Source: Planctomycetota bacterium
Lineage (GTDB): Bacteria; Planctomycetota; UBA1135; GCA-002686595
Assembly: GCA_016764635.1 (NCBI GenBank)
Contig: JAESRM010000270.1
Location: forward strand, 875 to 8,564
Reading direction: 5' to 3'
Length of the DNA stretch: 7,690 nucleotides
Part shown: positions 6,515 through 7,690 of the stretch, piece after piece
Layout of the letters: each line of letters begins with the position of its first letter
Position numbering within the stretch: the first letter of the stretch is position 1
The notes under the pieces: model-generated
Seen by the model: the letters and a program-made list of their open reading frames with translations, nothing else
Told to the model about the DNA's origin: nothing
Database searches by the model: none
Translations under genes and position numbers: made by a program

Positions 6515-7690
6515 ATGGATTCCAACGCAACTAAGTATGCGGGTGCGCCCGTTCACGACCTGGTGGTCATCGGCGCAGGCGCCGCAGGATTGTGGGCCGC
6601 GGCCGCAGCAGCCAAACGTGGCTTCTCCGTGCTACTGCTCGAGAAAACCCGACGCTCGGGGACGAAGATTCTGGCCAGTGGCGGTACACGCTGCAACCTG
6701 ACCACCACCTTGGAGGGGCCGCAAGCCGCCGCCCTATTCGGCACGAAAGCGGCGCGCTTCCTGCGCAGCGCTTTCGACAACTTGCCGCCCGCGCGGGTGC
6801 GCGAGCATTTCGACGTTTTGGGCGTGCCCACCGTTGAAGCGCCCTTGGAGAAGATTTTCCCCGAGAGCCAAAAAGCCAAGGATGTGCGCGATGCTATGCA
6901 AAAGGATGCCGTCGACGCCGGCGTTGTGATCGCATACGACTCGCCCGTCACCGCTGTGGTCAAAGCCTGCGCCATCGCTCCAGGAGCCACGCGCTGGTGC
7001 TTGACCGTTACCGGCAAGGACACGATCACCCAGCACGGAGTCCCTGGCTGCGGCGGAGAAGCCATCGCCGAAGACCACGGTTTCATCTTTGCCAATCATG
7101 TCTTCCTCTGCAGCGGAGGCCAAAGCGTGCCCAACACCGGCACGACCGGCGACGGCTACGATTGGCTCCAAAAATTGAATCTGGAAGTGCGTGTGCCCGT
7201 GCCCGCGTTAGCGGCATTGACCAGCGGGGATGCGTGGGTCCATGAACTTTCGGGCATCGCTTTGGACCCCTGCAACGCGCGTCTTTTGGATTCCAATGGC
7301 AAGCGACTCATGGAACGGCGCCGCCCCGTGCTGTTCACCCACAAGGGCCTTTCCGGTCCGGGAGCCATGGACCTATCCGGCCTTGTGGCGCGCGGCCTGC
7401 AAGAGGATCCGAGCGCACGCTTTGTGGTCCAGCTCGACCTGCTGCCCGATCACAGCGCGGAACAAATCCGCAGCATGCTGGTGGAAGGCGCAGGCCAATC
7501 GGGCCGACCGGCCCTGGGCGCGCTCTTGCCGGTGGCGCTTCCGCGCCGCGTTCTCTCAGCGGTGGCGCAAGCCGCAGGCCTTTCGGAGGATGTCATCCGG
7601 CGCGGATCCCTGCAGACCCTATCCAAGTCCGGGCGACATCAGTTCATCGAAGCCCTGAAAGGATTGCCCGTGCACATCGACGGCACGGGG
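6515..7690 (+). CDS. BaiN/YhiN/HI0933-type FAD-dependent oxidoreductase (3' partial)
   Basis: The frame is open for 392 codons to the window edge; the family is usually about 390-420 residues, but the expected terminal FAD motif (GGV...GLYLCGE...GYTGGYNLQ) has not yet appeared, so perhaps 60-80 residues lie outside. The FAD dinucleotide-binding motif VVIGAGAAGLWAA is at 17-29, with Glu43 placed to bind ribose. KILASGGTRCNLT (51-63) is the family signature, usually SGGGRCNLTN. FLCSGG (197-202) and NTGTTGDGYDW (207-217) match the family's GG and TGSTGDGY segments, and FTHKGLSGPGAMDLSG (274-289) matches FTHxGLSGP. The physiological substrate of most members is unknown; BaiN is implicated in bile-acid dehydroxylation, which should not be assumed here. 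The gene starts 14 bases after the dihydrouridine synthase stop, so co-transcription is likely. There is no Shine-Dalgarno and no signal peptide. Confidence 0.9.
   Translation, partial: MDSNATKYAGAPVHDLVVIGAGAAGLWAAAAAAKRGFSVLLLEKTRRSGTKILASGGTRCNLTTTLEGPQAAALFGTKAARFLRSAFDNLPPARVREHFDVLGVPTVEAPLEKIFPESQKAKDVRDAMQKDAVDAGVVIAYDSPVTAVVKACAIAPGATRWCLTVTGKDTITQHGVPGCGGEAIAEDHGFIFANHVFLCSGGQSVPNTGTTGDGYDWLQKLNLEVRVPVPALAALTSGDAWVHELSGIALDPCNARLLDSNGKRLMERRRPVLFTHKGLSGPGAMDLSGLVARGLQEDPSARFVVQLDLLPDHSAEQIRSMLVEGAGQSGRPALGALLPVALPRRVLSAVAQAAGLSEDVIRRGSLQTLSKSGRHQFIEALKGLPVHIDGTG

Overview
This is a GC-rich bacterial window with five protein-coding genes and little spare DNA. Two genes run leftward: an RlmI-type RNA methyltransferase (2712 to 1543) and a GreA-family protein that leaves the left edge (1349 to 1). 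Three run rightward: an amidohydrolase-fold protein (3064 to 5193), a tRNA-dihydrouridine synthase (5271 to 6500), and a BaiN/YhiN/HI0933-type flavoprotein cut by the right edge (6515 to 7690). The two groups diverge from a 351-base intergenic region. I see no tRNA, rRNA, CRISPR array, insertion sequence or phage gene.

The organism cannot be named from the sequence. The GreA-family gene has the long N-terminal region I associate with chlamydial GreA, which hints at the PVC group (Planctomycetota and relatives). The dihydrouridine synthase instead has motifs typical of actinobacterial DusB-like enzymes. None of the five chosen start codons has a clear Shine-Dalgarno sequence, which suits a lineage that uses leaderless or SD-independent initiation. 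A planctomycete-like genome is my best guess, at low confidence.

Functionally, three genes concern RNA: transcript-cleavage/elongation, rRNA base methylation, and tRNA uridine reduction. The flavoprotein follows the dihydrouridine synthase after only 14 bases and is probably co-transcribed with it. The most unusual gene is the 709-residue amidohydrolase-like protein. It keeps the family's N-terminal beta-sandwich strand pattern and C-terminal landmarks, but the residues expected at the metal-binding and catalytic positions are replaced. It also carries a C-terminal extension of about 300 residues that I cannot assign. It looks like a pseudoenzyme or a repurposed scaffold.

Non-coding structure worth noting: a 12-bp perfect direct repeat with a 22-bp period in the divergent intergenic region; a strong GC hairpin just before the dihydrouridine synthase start; and an 8-bp inverted repeat enclosing a smaller one between the two leftward genes.
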